Source: Algicoccus sp048820935 (lineage in GTDB: Bacteria > Pseudomonadota > Gammaproteobacteria > Burkholderiales > Burkholderiaceae_B). Taken from it: a stretch of DNA of 59,381 nucleotides. The number at the start of each line of letters is the position of its first letter. Position 1 is the first letter of the stretch. Under the pieces are notes generated by a model. It made no database searches. It saw only the letters and a program-made list of their open reading frames with translations, and was not told the origin of the DNA. Positions 1-8,588 of the stretch are shown piece after piece. The stretch lies in the NCBI RefSeq assembly GCF_048820935.1, contig NZ_JBMERD010000015.1, positions 1-59,381 of the forward strand. The letters are read 5' to 3'. Made by a program: the position numbers and the translations under genes.

Positions 1-44
1 GACGTTTTTGCTAAAAAGTGGGGCGTCTTGGCTTTACATGGAGT

Positions 45-1529
45 TTAGATACCGCCTAAGCAGACGTATTTCATTTCCAAGAAGTCATCAATTCCGTAAA
101 CAGAACCTTCGCGACCCAAGCCGGATTGCTTCACACCACCAAATGGACCCACTTCGCTGGAAATAATCCCTGCGTTTACACCGATAATTCCATACTCCAA
201 TGCTTCCGCCGTTTTAAAGATACGGCCAATGTCACGGCTATAGAAGTATGCAGCCAATCCAAACTCGGTGTCGTTTGCCTGACGGATGACGTCTGCATCA
301 TCTTCAAAACGAACGATGGGTGCCACTGGACCGAACGTTTCTTCACGCATGCAAACCATGTCGGATGACACGTTGACCAGAACAGTGGGTTCGTAAAAAC
401 GGCCACCACGTGAATCAGGTTTACCACCTGTTAATACTTTGGCGCCTTTGCTAACAGCATCTTTGATGTGGTGTTCGACTTTGGCGATGGCTTGCTCGTC
501 AATAAGTGGGCCGGTGGTGGCTTGTGGATCAAAGCCTTCACCGACGTGTAATTGCTCCTCAACGGCTTGAGCTAGCTTTTCGCTAAATGCGTCATAGACC
601 TTGGTGTGAACGTAGAAACGGTTCGTACACACGCATGTTTGACCGGCGTTGCGGTATTTAGAGGCCAAAGCGCCTTGCACAGCAGCATCGAGATCCGCAT
701 CTTCAAAGACGATAAATGGGGCGTTACCACCGAGTTCAAGAGATAGTTTTTTGATGGTGGGTGCGCACTGACGCATGAGAATGCGACCCACTTCTGTGGA
801 GCCTGTAAAAGTCAGCTTACGCACGACAGGGCTTTCGCACAGTACATTACCTGCCTTGATTGAGTTGTCGCTGTCAGCGGTCACAATGTTGAGCACACCA
901 GCTGGAATACCTGCCTGATGGGCGAGTTCTGCTAATGCCAGTGCAGACAAGGGAGTTTGCTCAGCAGGCTTGAGAACCACGGTACATCCGGCTGCCAATG
1001 CGGGAGCCACTTTACGAGTGATCATGGCATTGGGGAAGTTCCAGGGTGTGATTGCGGCGCAGACACCGACGGGTTCACGCAAGACCAGAATACGTGAGTT
1101 GGGCATTGGTGCATCGATGGTGTCACCCATGACACGTTTGGCTTGCTCGGCAAACCATTCGACAAATGAGGCGCCGTAGGTGATTTCACCACGGGCTTCG
1201 GCAAGAGGTTTACCTTGTTCAACGGTGAGTAACTTGGCGAGATCTTCTGTGTTGGCCACAATGAGATCAAACCAACGACGCAGGATGTCGGCTCTTTCTT
1301 TGCCGGTTTTAGCGCGCCAAGCCGGGAAGGCTTTTTCTGCAGCTGCAATGGCACGTTCGGTTTCAATATCACCCATATTGGCAACTTGCGCAATGGTTTG
1401 ACCGTTGGCGGGGTTGTCGACATTGAAACGTTGATCGTCTTGTGCCGTTTGCCACTGACCGTCGATATAACCCAATGTTCGAAGTAATGCAGGGTTGTCT
1501 AAGGTGACGGGGAAGGCTGTGTCGGACAT
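45..1529 (-). CDS. gabD: NAD(P)-dependent succinate-semialdehyde dehydrogenase
   Basis: Oxidises succinate semialdehyde to succinate in the cytosol, the last step of GABA breakdown. The 494-residue product has the aldehyde dehydrogenase fold throughout: the TPWNFP segment near residues 161-166, the family signature LSLELGGNAPF with general base Glu265, and NAGQTCVCTNR with the catalytic Cys299. The run LELGGNAPFIVFEDADLD is typical of the GabD subgroup. The ATG at 1529 is preceded by AGGAGT about 5 bases upstream, which decides the start. It lies alone, 150 bp downstream of the LOG gene on the same strand, and no GABA transaminase (gabT) is next to it. A related semialdehyde could be the true substrate. 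The family is certain, the exact substrate likely. Confidence 0.93.
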   Translation of the reverse strand: MSDTAFPVTLDNPALLRTLGYIDGQWQTAQDDQRFNVDNPANGQTIAQVANMGDIETERAIAAAEKAFPAWRAKTGKERADILRRWFDLIVANTEDLAKLLTVEQGKPLAEARGEITYGASFVEWFAEQAKRVMGDTIDAPMPNSRILVLREPVGVCAAITPWNFPNAMITRKVAPALAAGCTVVLKPAEQTPLSALALAELAHQAGIPAGVLNIVTADSDNSIKAGNVLCESPVVRKLTFTGSTEVGRILMRQCAPTIKKLSLELGGNAPFIVFEDADLDAAVQGALASKYRNAGQTCVCTNRFYVHTKVYDAFSEKLAQAVEEQLHVGEGFDPQATTGPLIDEQAIAKVEHHIKDAVSKGAKVLTGGKPDSRGGRFYEPTVLVNVSSDMVCMREETFGPVAPIVRFEDDADVIRQANDTEFGLAAYFYSRDIGRIFKTAEALEYGIIGVNAGIISSEVGPFGGVKQSGLGREGSVYGIDDFLEMKYVCLGGI

Positions 1530-1679
1530 AGTTGACTCCTATGTGTTTGATTCTTTCAAGCAACTCAGAGAAATCGATGGACGTATCCAGATTGAATGAC
1601 GCAGCGATTTGCTGAGTTGGTGATTTGTTTTTAATTTGTTGGTGCACTAGTGTAACGCCGTGAACCTCTTTTGTTGATA

Positions 1680-2360
1680 TTAAGACCGAGGCAAACTGCT
1701 CTTACGGTGTGAGGTTTCTGTGTGTGTTTTGGCATAACTGACGATCTGCGCGACAATGGTGTCTAGGTTGTCTTCGATTGTGAACAAATCCATGTGATCT
1801 GGTGTGATCATGCCCAGTGGCAGCATTTGTTCCCTGATCCAGTCCACCATCCCGCACCAGAATTCGGATCCGACTAGATAGACCGGGCCTTTTGGGAGTT
1901 TTCCAGTTTGTATAAGGGTGAGCGCTTCAAATAATTCATCAACTGTTCCAAAGCCGCCTGGCAATGCGACATAAGCGCAGCTGTGCATAAAGAAGGTGGC
2001 TTTGCGACCGTAGAAATACTCAAACTGTAAAGCGGTGGTCTGATAACCGTTATCGGTTTGTTCGGCGGGTAATTTAATATTTAAGCCAATACTCGTTCCT
2101 CCAGCGTCATAGGCGCCGCGGTTTGCGGCTTCCATAATGCCGGGTCCGCCACCGGCGATGACTGCTAGGCCGGCTTTGGCGAGTTTGTGGCTGAGCTCGT
2201 AGCTCATTTTGCAGTAAGGCGAATCGCTCGGTAAACGAGCGCTTCCAAATACGCTGACAGCAGGTCCCAGATCAGCCAGGGTGACCGCGGCTGTCAGCAT
2301 CTCTGACATAATTTGCGGTACCTGCTTCAATGCAGGCAATGAATTTGAGGTGTTGCTCAT
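1680..2360 (-). CDS. LOG-family (TIGR00730) nucleotide 5'-monophosphate phosphoribohydrolase
   Basis: Probable Rossmann-fold enzyme that cleaves the N-glycosidic bond of nucleoside 5'-monophosphates (lysine decarboxylase-like/LOG family; cytokinin-activating in plants, a nucleotide or adenine-derivative hydrolase in bacteria). The 226-residue protein has GGGPGIMEAANRGA at residues 70-83 and PGGFGTVDE at 134-142, the two diagnostic motifs. The N-terminal stretch around residues 15-40 (IMSEML...VFGSAR) matches the longer proteobacterial subgroup, so the only upstream ATG, at 2360, is the favoured start; AAGG lies 8 bases before it. That start overlaps the divergent polA start. Internal ATGs at 2309 or 2300 are less likely alternatives. 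The true substrate cannot be read from the sequence. Confidence 0.88.
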   Translation of the reverse strand: MSNTSNSLPALKQVPQIMSEMLTAAVTLADLGPAVSVFGSARLPSDSPYCKMSYELSHKLAKAGLAVIAGGGPGIMEAANRGAYDAGGTSIGLNIKLPAEQTDNGYQTTALQFEYFYGRKATFFMHSCAYVALPGGFGTVDELFEALTLIQTGKLPKGPVYLVGSEFWCGMVDWIREQMLPLGMITPDHMDLFTIEDNLDTIVAQIVSYAKTHTETSHRKSSLPRS

Positions 2361-5088
2361 GAATAAAACCTTGTTACTTGTTGATGGTTCTAGCTATTTG
2401 TATCGTGCGTATCACGCGATGCCGGATCTGCGAAATCAGCAGGGTGATCCCACTGGCGCGCTCTACGGCGTTATTAATATGATGCGAAAAATACAGGAAG
2501 AGTTCCAGCCACAGTATGCCGCATGTGTGTTTGATTTTCCCGGAAAGACTTTTCGTGACGAGATATTTACTGACTACAAAGCGAATCGTGAGTCGATGCC
2601 TGAAGACTTGCGTGCACAGATAGAACCGATCCATCGTGCGATTGCAGCGATGGGGTGGCCAGTGATTGGTGTGGAAGGCGTTGAAGCTGATGATGTGATT
2701 GCGACATTATGTGAGCGCGTCAAGGATATGGACATCGAAACCATTGTGTCGACTGGTGATAAGGATTTGGCTCAGTTGGTGACGCCCAAGTGCACTTTGA
2801 TCAACACCATGACCGGGGTGCGGATGGATGAGGCCACTGTGGAGGAAACATTTGGGGTGCGCCCAGACCAGATTGTAGATTACCTGATGCTGGTTGGAGA
2901 TACTGTTGATAACGTCCCCGGTGTGAGCAAGGTTGGCCCCAAGACTGCCGCAAAATGGCTGCAAGCGTATGGCAGTGTTGCGAACCTTCTTGAGCATGCC
3001 GATGAAATTAAAGGGGTAGTCGGTCAGAATTTGCGCGAAGTGATGGATCAGTTCCCACTGACGCGTGAGTTATTAACCGTAAAAACCGATTGTGAATTGC
3101 CCGAAGAGTTTACGCAAATGGATAGTTTGGCTTTGCGTGAACCCGATCAGGATGCGTTACAGGCTGTGTATGAAACATACGGGTTTCGGACTTGGTTGCG
3201 GGAGTTAACGGGTGATCAAACCCGAGTACCGCAGGGTGATAGTCGAGCGGTTGCGCAAGAGGTGCTTGAGGCAGAACCAAAAGAGAGCGTGTATGAAACA
3301 GTGACAACGATGGAAGCCGCAAAGGCTTGGTTGGCGCGTTTGCAAAAAGCAGAGCTGGTCGCTTTAGACACAGAGACGACTTCTTTGGATTCAATGACGT
3401 CCCGTCTCGTGGGATTTTCTGTGTCGGTTGAGCCTGGGCATGCTTGCTATGTGCCGGTTGGGCATTGTGGACCCGATTTGCCTGAGCAGTTAAGTAAGGA
3501 GGATGTGTTGGCGTTATTTGGCCCGTGGTTCTCTGATCCGAAGGCCAAGAAGCTTTTACATCATGCCAAATTTGATATGCATGTTTTAGCGAACGAAGGC
3601 ATTGTCCTGAAAGGGGTTGAGCACGATACGATGTTGCAGGCTTATGTGCTTGAGTCGCATCGGACAGTGGGGTTAAACGATTTGTCATTGCGCTGGTTAG
3701 GGCGTAAAGGCGTCAACTACGAAGATCTGTGCGGAAAAGGAAAAAACCAAATCGGGTTTGAGCAAGTTGCCCTCGACGTTGCAAGTTATTACGCTTGCGA
3801 AGACGCAGACTTAACGCTCAGATTACACCAGTTGCTTTACCCACAAATCGAGTCTGAGCAAGGCTTGGAGCAAACGTATCGTTTAGAAATGGCGGTCTCG
3901 ACGGTGCTTTGGCGTATCGAACGTCAAGGTGTTTCCATCGATGTGAAAGAGCTTAAGTCACAAAGTCAGACGATAGGGGACACCTTGCAGGCACTCGAAA
4001 CGCAAGCCTATGAGCTGGCCGGGCAACCGTTTAACTTGAACTCACCCAAACAGTTGGGTGAAATTCTATTTGAAAAAATGGGTTTGCCAATTATCAGTAA
4101 AACACCGGGCGGTGCCCCATCGACCAGTGAAGATGTGTTGTCACAATTGGCGCTGGATTACCCATTACCCAAAGCTCTATTGGAATACCGAGGTTTAGCG
4201 AAGCTGAAATCCACCTATACGGACAAGCTTCCTAAAATGGTCAATTCCCAAACAGGTCGTGTGCACACGCATTACGCACAGGCCTCGGTGGTGACAGGGC
4301 GTTTGTCATCTTCTGATCCGAACTTACAAAATATCCCGATTCGCACTGAACAAGGTCGACGTGTACGTCGAGCTTTTGTGTCGGAGCATCCGGGTGGCCG
4401 CATTGTCTCAGCGGACTATTCTCAGATTGAACTGCGGGTGATGGCCCATGTGTCGTCAGACCCAGGTTTGCTCAATGCTTTTATGCGTGGTGAAGATATT
4501 CACAGAGCCACGGCCAGTGAAATTTTTGGGGTTGCGTTGGAAGATGTGAGTCCTGACCAGCGCCGTGCCGCCAAAACGATTAATTTTGGGTTGATCTATG
4601 GCATGGGCGTGCATGGTTTAGCCAATGCACTAGATATTGGTCGTGATGCCGCAAAAGCCTATATTGATCGCTATTTCAGTCGCTATCCAGGTGTGTTGGA
4701 ATATATGGAGTCCATCAAGGAGAAAGCGGATGAGAAAGGCTATGTTGAAACGGTTTTTGGTCGTCGAATTTGGTTGCCAGACATTAAAGTGAAAGGTGCT
4801 AGACGTGCAGCGGCACAACGGGCAGCGATTAATGCACCCATGCAAGGCACGGCTGCCGACCTCATTAAAAAGGCTATGGTCGCTGTTGATCAGTGGTTAG
4901 AAACTCGAGAAGACCTTGCGAGTTGCGTCATCATGCAGGTCCATGATGAACTGGTGCTGGATGTACCAGAAGCCGAATTGGCTGAAGTGTGTGAAACCTT
5001 ACCCAAACTAATGTGCCAAGTGGCTGAGCTGTCTGTGCCGCTGTTAGCAGAAGTTGGATCCGGTGATAATTGGGAGCAGGCTCACTAA
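2359..5088 (+). CDS. polA: DNA polymerase I
   Basis: Repair and Okazaki-fragment processing polymerase, 909 residues, close to the usual length. It has the N-terminal 5'-3' exonuclease (MNKTLLLVDGSSYLYRAYHA, then VEADDVIATL and GDKDLAQL), a proofreading domain with intact DTE acidic residues (Asp337, Glu339), and the family A polymerase with motif A DYSQIELR (Asp686), motif B RRAAKTINFGLIYG and motif C HDE (Asp863). All three activities should be present. The open frame extends upstream, but ATG 2359 gives the family N-terminus and has GAGG 8 bases before it. Its first two bases are shared with the start codon of the divergent LOG gene, so its ribosome site and promoter must lie inside that gene. 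Confidence 0.97.
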   Translation: MNKTLLLVDGSSYLYRAYHAMPDLRNQQGDPTGALYGVINMMRKIQEEFQPQYAACVFDFPGKTFRDEIFTDYKANRESMPEDLRAQIEPIHRAIAAMGWPVIGVEGVEADDVIATLCERVKDMDIETIVSTGDKDLAQLVTPKCTLINTMTGVRMDEATVEETFGVRPDQIVDYLMLVGDTVDNVPGVSKVGPKTAAKWLQAYGSVANLLEHADEIKGVVGQNLREVMDQFPLTRELLTVKTDCELPEEFTQMDSLALREPDQDALQAVYETYGFRTWLRELTGDQTRVPQGDSRAVAQEVLEAEPKESVYETVTTMEAAKAWLARLQKAELVALDTETTSLDSMTSRLVGFSVSVEPGHACYVPVGHCGPDLPEQLSKEDVLALFGPWFSDPKAKKLLHHAKFDMHVLANEGIVLKGVEHDTMLQAYVLESHRTVGLNDLSLRWLGRKGVNYEDLCGKGKNQIGFEQVALDVASYYACEDADLTLRLHQLLYPQIESEQGLEQTYRLEMAVSTVLWRIERQGVSIDVKELKSQSQTIGDTLQALETQAYELAGQPFNLNSPKQLGEILFEKMGLPIISKTPGGAPSTSEDVLSQLALDYPLPKALLEYRGLAKLKSTYTDKLPKMVNSQTGRVHTHYAQASVVTGRLSSSDPNLQNIPIRTEQGRRVRRAFVSEHPGGRIVSADYSQIELRVMAHVSSDPGLLNAFMRGEDIHRATASEIFGVALEDVSPDQRRAAKTINFGLIYGMGVHGLANALDIGRDAAKAYIDRYFSRYPGVLEYMESIKEKADEKGYVETVFGRRIWLPDIKVKGARRAAAQRAAINAPMQGTAADLIKKAMVAVDQWLETREDLASCVIMQVHDELVLDVPEAELAEVCETLPKLMCQVAELSVPLLAEVGSGDNWEQAH

Positions 5089-5106
5089 GGGCTTGCGAAG
5101 TTTCGG

Positions 5107-5145
5107 TTGATTCATCCGACGTGTTATTTGCGTCGGATGAATCAA
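5107..5145. terminator. 15-bp perfect hairpin between polA and htpX
   Basis: Arms 5107-5121 and 5131-5145 are perfectly complementary with a 9-base loop. It lies between the convergent polA and htpX genes, so a two-way transcription stop is the natural reading. Neither strand has a clear T-run directly after the stem; a run of seven A/T lies about 10 bases further on at 5160-5166. It may act as an RNA 3'-end stabiliser rather than a classical intrinsic terminator. Confidence 0.55.
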
Positions 5146-5176
5146 GTATCAATCGATCTAAAAAAATCTATGTGAT

Positions 5177-6052
5177 TTACAGTTTTTGAAGTGCTTCAAT
5201 TCGCTCTTCGATGGGTGGGTGAGTCGCAAAAAATGCACCCAAACCACGTTTTCCACTAATGCCGGAAGCCTCAAAGCTCTGAGGCAATTCACCGGGTGTC
5301 AGACCGCCCAAGCGTGCAAGTGCCTTAATCATAGGTTCACGAGACTGCATGAGTCGAGCAGAGCCTTCGTCAGCGCGAAATTCACGTTGACGAGAAAACC
5401 ACGCCACGATCACGCTGGCCAGAATGCCAAAAACAATTTGGCAGACAATCACGGACACGTAGTAACCAGGTCCTAAGCTGTCACGGTCGTTTTTGAGGAT
5501 GGCTTTGTCCACGATGTAACCCACGATACGTGCCAAAAACACCACAAACGTGTTCACCACACCTTGAATCAAAGTGAGGGTCACCATGTCACCATTGGCG
5601 ACGTGTGCGACTTCATGCCCTAAAACAGCAGCCACTTCTTCTTCCGTCATGCTTTGCAGCAAACCGGTTGACACTGCCACCAGCGCACTGTTCTTGAAAG
5701 CACCTGTTGCGAAGGCATTGGGTGCACCTTCGTAAATGGCGACTTCTGGCATGCCGATGTGAGCCCGTTCGGCCAATTGCTGAACGGTTTGGACAAGCCA
5801 TCGCTCACGGGCATTGGCTGGAGCTTGTGGGTTGATGACTTTGGCACCGGTGCTCATCTTAGCCATCGGTTTACTCATCAGTAGGGAAATGATTGCACCC
5901 CCAAAGCCAATAATGGCTGAAAAGACTAGAAGGGTCGGAATGTCTAAGCCTTCGTGGGTGAGAAACTGATCGGCGCCCGTGATGCTCAGAACGATACTGA
6001 GAACCGCAAGCACAGCGATGTTTGTAATCAAAAAGAGAGCGATACGTTTCAT
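5177..6052 (-). CDS. htpX: Membrane zinc metalloprotease HtpX
   Basis: Inner-membrane quality-control protease (M48B) that cuts misfolded membrane proteins together with FtsH. The 291-residue protein starts with two membrane segments (about 5-24 and 38-58), carries HEVAH at 146-150 as the zinc site and REFRADE with the third ligand near Glu224, and has further hydrophobic segments around 160-180 and 200-220 that flank the active-site fold. Length and order fit E. coli HtpX. The ATG at 6052 gives the normal MKRIALF N-terminus. It converges on polA and is a single-gene unit; no regulatory partner is visible. Confidence 0.95.
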   Translation of the reverse strand: MKRIALFLITNIAVLAVLSIVLSITGADQFLTHEGLDIPTLLVFSAIIGFGGAIISLLMSKPMAKMSTGAKVINPQAPANARERWLVQTVQQLAERAHIGMPEVAIYEGAPNAFATGAFKNSALVAVSTGLLQSMTEEEVAAVLGHEVAHVANGDMVTLTLIQGVVNTFVVFLARIVGYIVDKAILKNDRDSLGPGYYVSVIVCQIVFGILASVIVAWFSRQREFRADEGSARLMQSREPMIKALARLGGLTPGELPQSFEASGISGKRGLGAFFATHPPIEERIEALQKL

Positions 6053-6136
6053 AAATAAGCAGACTCTATAAGTTTAAATTGGGTGATAAGTCGTCTGGGT
6101 TGATCTGGCAGATCAGTATTTAATTGGACACATTAT

Positions 6137-7294
6137 TCAGGCGAGTTTGTTGGCCATCATGCGCTCGTACCAACGATGGAAATGCACCATACCATCCTCC
6201 ATTGGTGACTGATAAGGTCCGTATTCGGCATCACCTCGCTGCATTAATGCGCGACGTCCTGCATCCATGCGTTCGGCGATCTCATCATCCTCAATCGCTG
6301 TTTCCATATAAGCAGCTCGCTGGGCTTCCACAAATTCTCTGTCAAATGCGGCAATGTCTTCTGGGTAATAAAACTCAACGATGTTAATGGTTTCTTGCGG
6401 TGATTTGGGATAAAGCGTCGAAAGCACCAAGACATGTGGATAGATTTCGATCATATGCGTCGGATAGTAGGTTACCCACACGGCACCGAAATCAGGCGCT
6501 TGATCCTGACGATATTCCAGTAGTTTTTCATGCCAAGTCTTGTAAGCCGGACTGCCGGGGTTTGCTAGACCCTGATGGACGCCAACTCGCTGGACACTGT
6601 ACATGTCACTGAAATCCCATTGCAAATCACTACACGTCACAAATTGACCCAAACCAGGGTGAAAAGGTTCCACATGATAGTCTTCTAAATAGACTTCAAT
6701 GAAGGTTTTCCAGTTGTAATTGCATTGGTGAACCTCGACATGATCCAAGACATAGTCTTCAAAATTGAACTCTGGGCGTGAGAAAAGCTTGCCAATGTCT
6801 TGTTGTGGATCGCGTGGGCCTTCAAACAACAAACCATGAAGGTTGTGGAGAGGCCATTGACGCAAGCTTGCACAGGGTTTTGTCTCAAAATGAGGTGCGC
6901 CGATCAGCTGACCATCTGGGTTATAGGTCCAGCGATGCAGTGGGCACACGATGTTGCCGCCAGTGCTGGTCAGGTTGCCTGATAAATGAGTGACACCACT
7001 GACGTCACCGGCTTGTCCACCCAGCATCAAGGCTTGCCTGTGGCGACAGACATTTGAGAGCAATTGCACTTGATCTTGTCCGCGTACAAGAATTCGGGCA
7101 TTGCTATCTTGTGCCAGTGCTCGCCAATCACCTGAATTTGGAACTAGTTTTTCGTGACCGACATATAGACTCGATTGTTCGAATATCCGCTTTTTTTCGA
7201 GAGCCAGGATTTCAAAATCAAAATAACTGGTGGCAGTTGGTTGTGTCACGTCGGGTGACAGATTGTTTGAATTGGGATATGTGCCGTGAATCAT
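6137..7294 (-). CDS. Rieske non-heme iron oxygenase, alpha-subunit type (SRPBCC catalytic domain)
   Basis: Ring-hydroxylating oxygenase large-subunit family. The Rieske cluster ligands are CRH and CPLH; the catalytic iron site shows NWKTFIEVYLEDYHVEPFH, with both histidines, and a likely acidic third ligand in EDDEIAERMDAGRR near the C-terminus. The two Rieske motifs are separated by 31 residues (C-x-H-x31-C-x2-H), longer than the usual 15-21, owing to a glycine-rich insert. No ferredoxin, reductase or beta subunit is nearby, so the electron donor and substrate are unknown. The ATG at 7294 has no good ribosome site. A TTG at 7309 has AGGAG 4 bases before it and may be the true start, and a further TTG lies at 7327. 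Related proteins act on aromatics, quaternary amines or sterol-like rings. Confidence 0.85.
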   Translation of the reverse strand: MIHGTYPNSNNLSPDVTQPTATSYFDFEILALEKKRIFEQSSLYVGHEKLVPNSGDWRALAQDSNARILVRGQDQVQLLSNVCRHRQALMLGGQAGDVSGVTHLSGNLTSTGGNIVCPLHRWTYNPDGQLIGAPHFETKPCASLRQWPLHNLHGLLFEGPRDPQQDIGKLFSRPEFNFEDYVLDHVEVHQCNYNWKTFIEVYLEDYHVEPFHPGLGQFVTCSDLQWDFSDMYSVQRVGVHQGLANPGSPAYKTWHEKLLEYRQDQAPDFGAVWVTYYPTHMIEIYPHVLVLSTLYPKSPQETINIVEFYYPEDIAAFDREFVEAQRAAYMETAIEDDEIAERMDAGRRALMQRGDAEYGPYQSPMEDGMVHFHRWYERMMANKLA

Positions 7295-7683
7295 ATTTGC
7301 GTTTTTCAATACACTCCTCGCCAACAAAAAACAGGTCAGCCACTTTGCGCTGACGCGAAGATTGATCGGATATCCGAAGAGCCTGAATTATACCTCAGCC
7401 TCACTCCAGTTCTGCGCAGACAAGTCCTTGCAAACGCTGATGTTTCTTCACATCGAAGTCGAATAATTTGTTGCAATTAATGACAAAGGATGGTTTGTTC
7501 AGGCAGGAATAGTGATTCTTCCCTACAATCACACCTCTGCTTTCGTGATAAACGGACAATAACCTGTCTGATATTCTCGATTGAATGCTTCGGATTCGGA
7601 AAGAATGGTGTCAGAAAAGTGTGTTGCTGGCACAAATTGGTTAGCCCATGTGAGATGGTGTGCAGCAAGGAATGAATAAACGC
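7295..7683. other. Gene-poor stretch between the Rieske gene and ispA
   Basis: About 390 bases with no convincing gene on either strand; the short open frames here lack ribosome sites and protein-like composition. Its left half holds the probable promoter and palindrome for the Rieske gene (see the next entry). The right half should contain the ispA promoter, but I could not pick out a good -35/-10 pair. The xseB gene that commonly precedes ispA is absent here. Confidence 0.6.
7366..7415 (-). promoter_or_regulatory. Possible promoter with palindrome for the Rieske oxygenase gene
   Basis: On the minus strand a perfect TATAAT lies at 7392-7387. A poor -35 (GCAGAA, 7415-7410) sits 17 bases before it, suggesting an activator or weak promoter. 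Transcription would begin near 7380, directly before the 12-base perfect palindrome TCGGATATCCGA (7366-7377), which is a plausible operator at +3 to +14. This is inferred from pattern only. Confidence 0.35.
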
Positions 7684-8586
7684 ATGCAAACGACAGATTC
7701 AAATCGCTGGCTCGAGGAGCGCGCTGAACATATTGATACGGTCTTAGATGACCTGTTGCTACAGCCTGAGGGTTTGCTCTCGGATTTACAGTCGGCGATT
7801 CGTTGGGCTTCCTTAGGCGCGGGTAAACGAATTCGCGCTGCCTTGGTGTATGCTTCTGCACAAGCCTGTGCGCCGGTGTTTGATTCGGCCATGAATCAAG
7901 CTTTGGATCGCTGTGCTGCAGCTGTTGAACTCATTCACGCCTATTCTTTGATACACGATGATTTGCCGTGTATGGATGACGACGATATGCGCCGTGGTAA
8001 ACCAGCGACGCATATTCAATTCGGTGAAGCTGTCGCCTTGCTTGCGGGTGATGCCATGCAGCCGCTGGCGTATGAATGGTTAGCGCAGATGCCTATTTCG
8101 CCCGCATTGATTGTGCAAGCAGTGCAAACTTTGTCACAAGCCACTGGTGTGCAAGGCATGGCCGGTGGGCAGGCAATTGATTTGGCCAGTGATAGCACCG
8201 ATCTGGATGAGGCCACATTGGCCTGGATGCATCGCTTAAAAACAGGTGCACTTTTAAATGCCAGTGTGATGTTAGGCGCCATTGTGTGTGGCGCGAGCTC
8301 TGTCAAACGTCAGGCTTTAAAAGAATATTCGCAGGCGTTGGGTCTGGCCTATCAAGTGATGGATGATGTCCTTGATGTCGTAGGCGATTCTGCGACTTTG
8401 GGTAAGACGGCTGGCAAGGATATGGAAATGGGTAAGACAACTTATGTTAGTCTCCTAGGTGTCGAGCGCGCACGCGCGTATGCCGTTGAACTCCATGAGC
8501 AGGCCCTGGCAGCAATTCTGCCTTTGGGCGATGCCGCCCGCAATTTACGAACACTTTCAGCCATTGTTGTGCAGCGCAATTATTAA
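7684..8586 (+). CDS. ispA: (2E,6E)-farnesyl diphosphate synthase
   Basis: Condenses dimethylallyl and isopentenyl diphosphates into geranyl and then farnesyl diphosphate, in the cytosol. The 300-residue protein has the first aspartate-rich motif DDLPCMDDDD (from Asp92), GGQAIDLAS near 161-169 and the second motif DDVLD at 227-231 followed by GKTAGKDMEMGKTTY. Start choice is uncertain: ATG 7684 has AAGGA 12 bases upstream and gives the normal short N-terminus. ATG 7672 abuts that AAGGA, and GTG 7660 is also in frame. dxs begins 2 bases after the stop, so the two are co-transcribed. It supplies the farnesyl diphosphate used by hpnCDE at 22-25 kb as well as quinone and undecaprenol synthesis. 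Confidence 0.94.
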   Translation: MQTTDSNRWLEERAEHIDTVLDDLLLQPEGLLSDLQSAIRWASLGAGKRIRAALVYASAQACAPVFDSAMNQALDRCAAAVELIHAYSLIHDDLPCMDDDDMRRGKPATHIQFGEAVALLAGDAMQPLAYEWLAQMPISPALIVQAVQTLSQATGVQGMAGGQAIDLASDSTDLDEATLAWMHRLKTGALLNASVMLGAIVCGASSVKRQALKEYSQALGLAYQVMDDVLDVVGDSATLGKTAGKDMEMGKTTYVSLLGVERARAYAVELHEQALAAILPLGDAARNLRTLSAIVVQRNY

Positions 8587-8588
8587 AA

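Noticed and set aside
1369..1647. A 92-codon minus-strand frame across the gabD start region with a protein-like first 40 residues
   Set aside because: It overlaps the gabD 5' end in another frame, has no ribosome site, and its later part is plainly an off-frame reading of gabD.
3110..3688. A 192-codon frame antisense to polA
   Set aside because: polA is certain here; the antisense frame is rich in Pro, Thr and His and has no ribosome site or recognised motif.
7490..7675. A 61-codon plus-strand frame before ispA, considered as a stand-in for xseB
   Set aside because: It has many cysteines and no resemblance to exonuclease VII small subunit, and no ribosome site.
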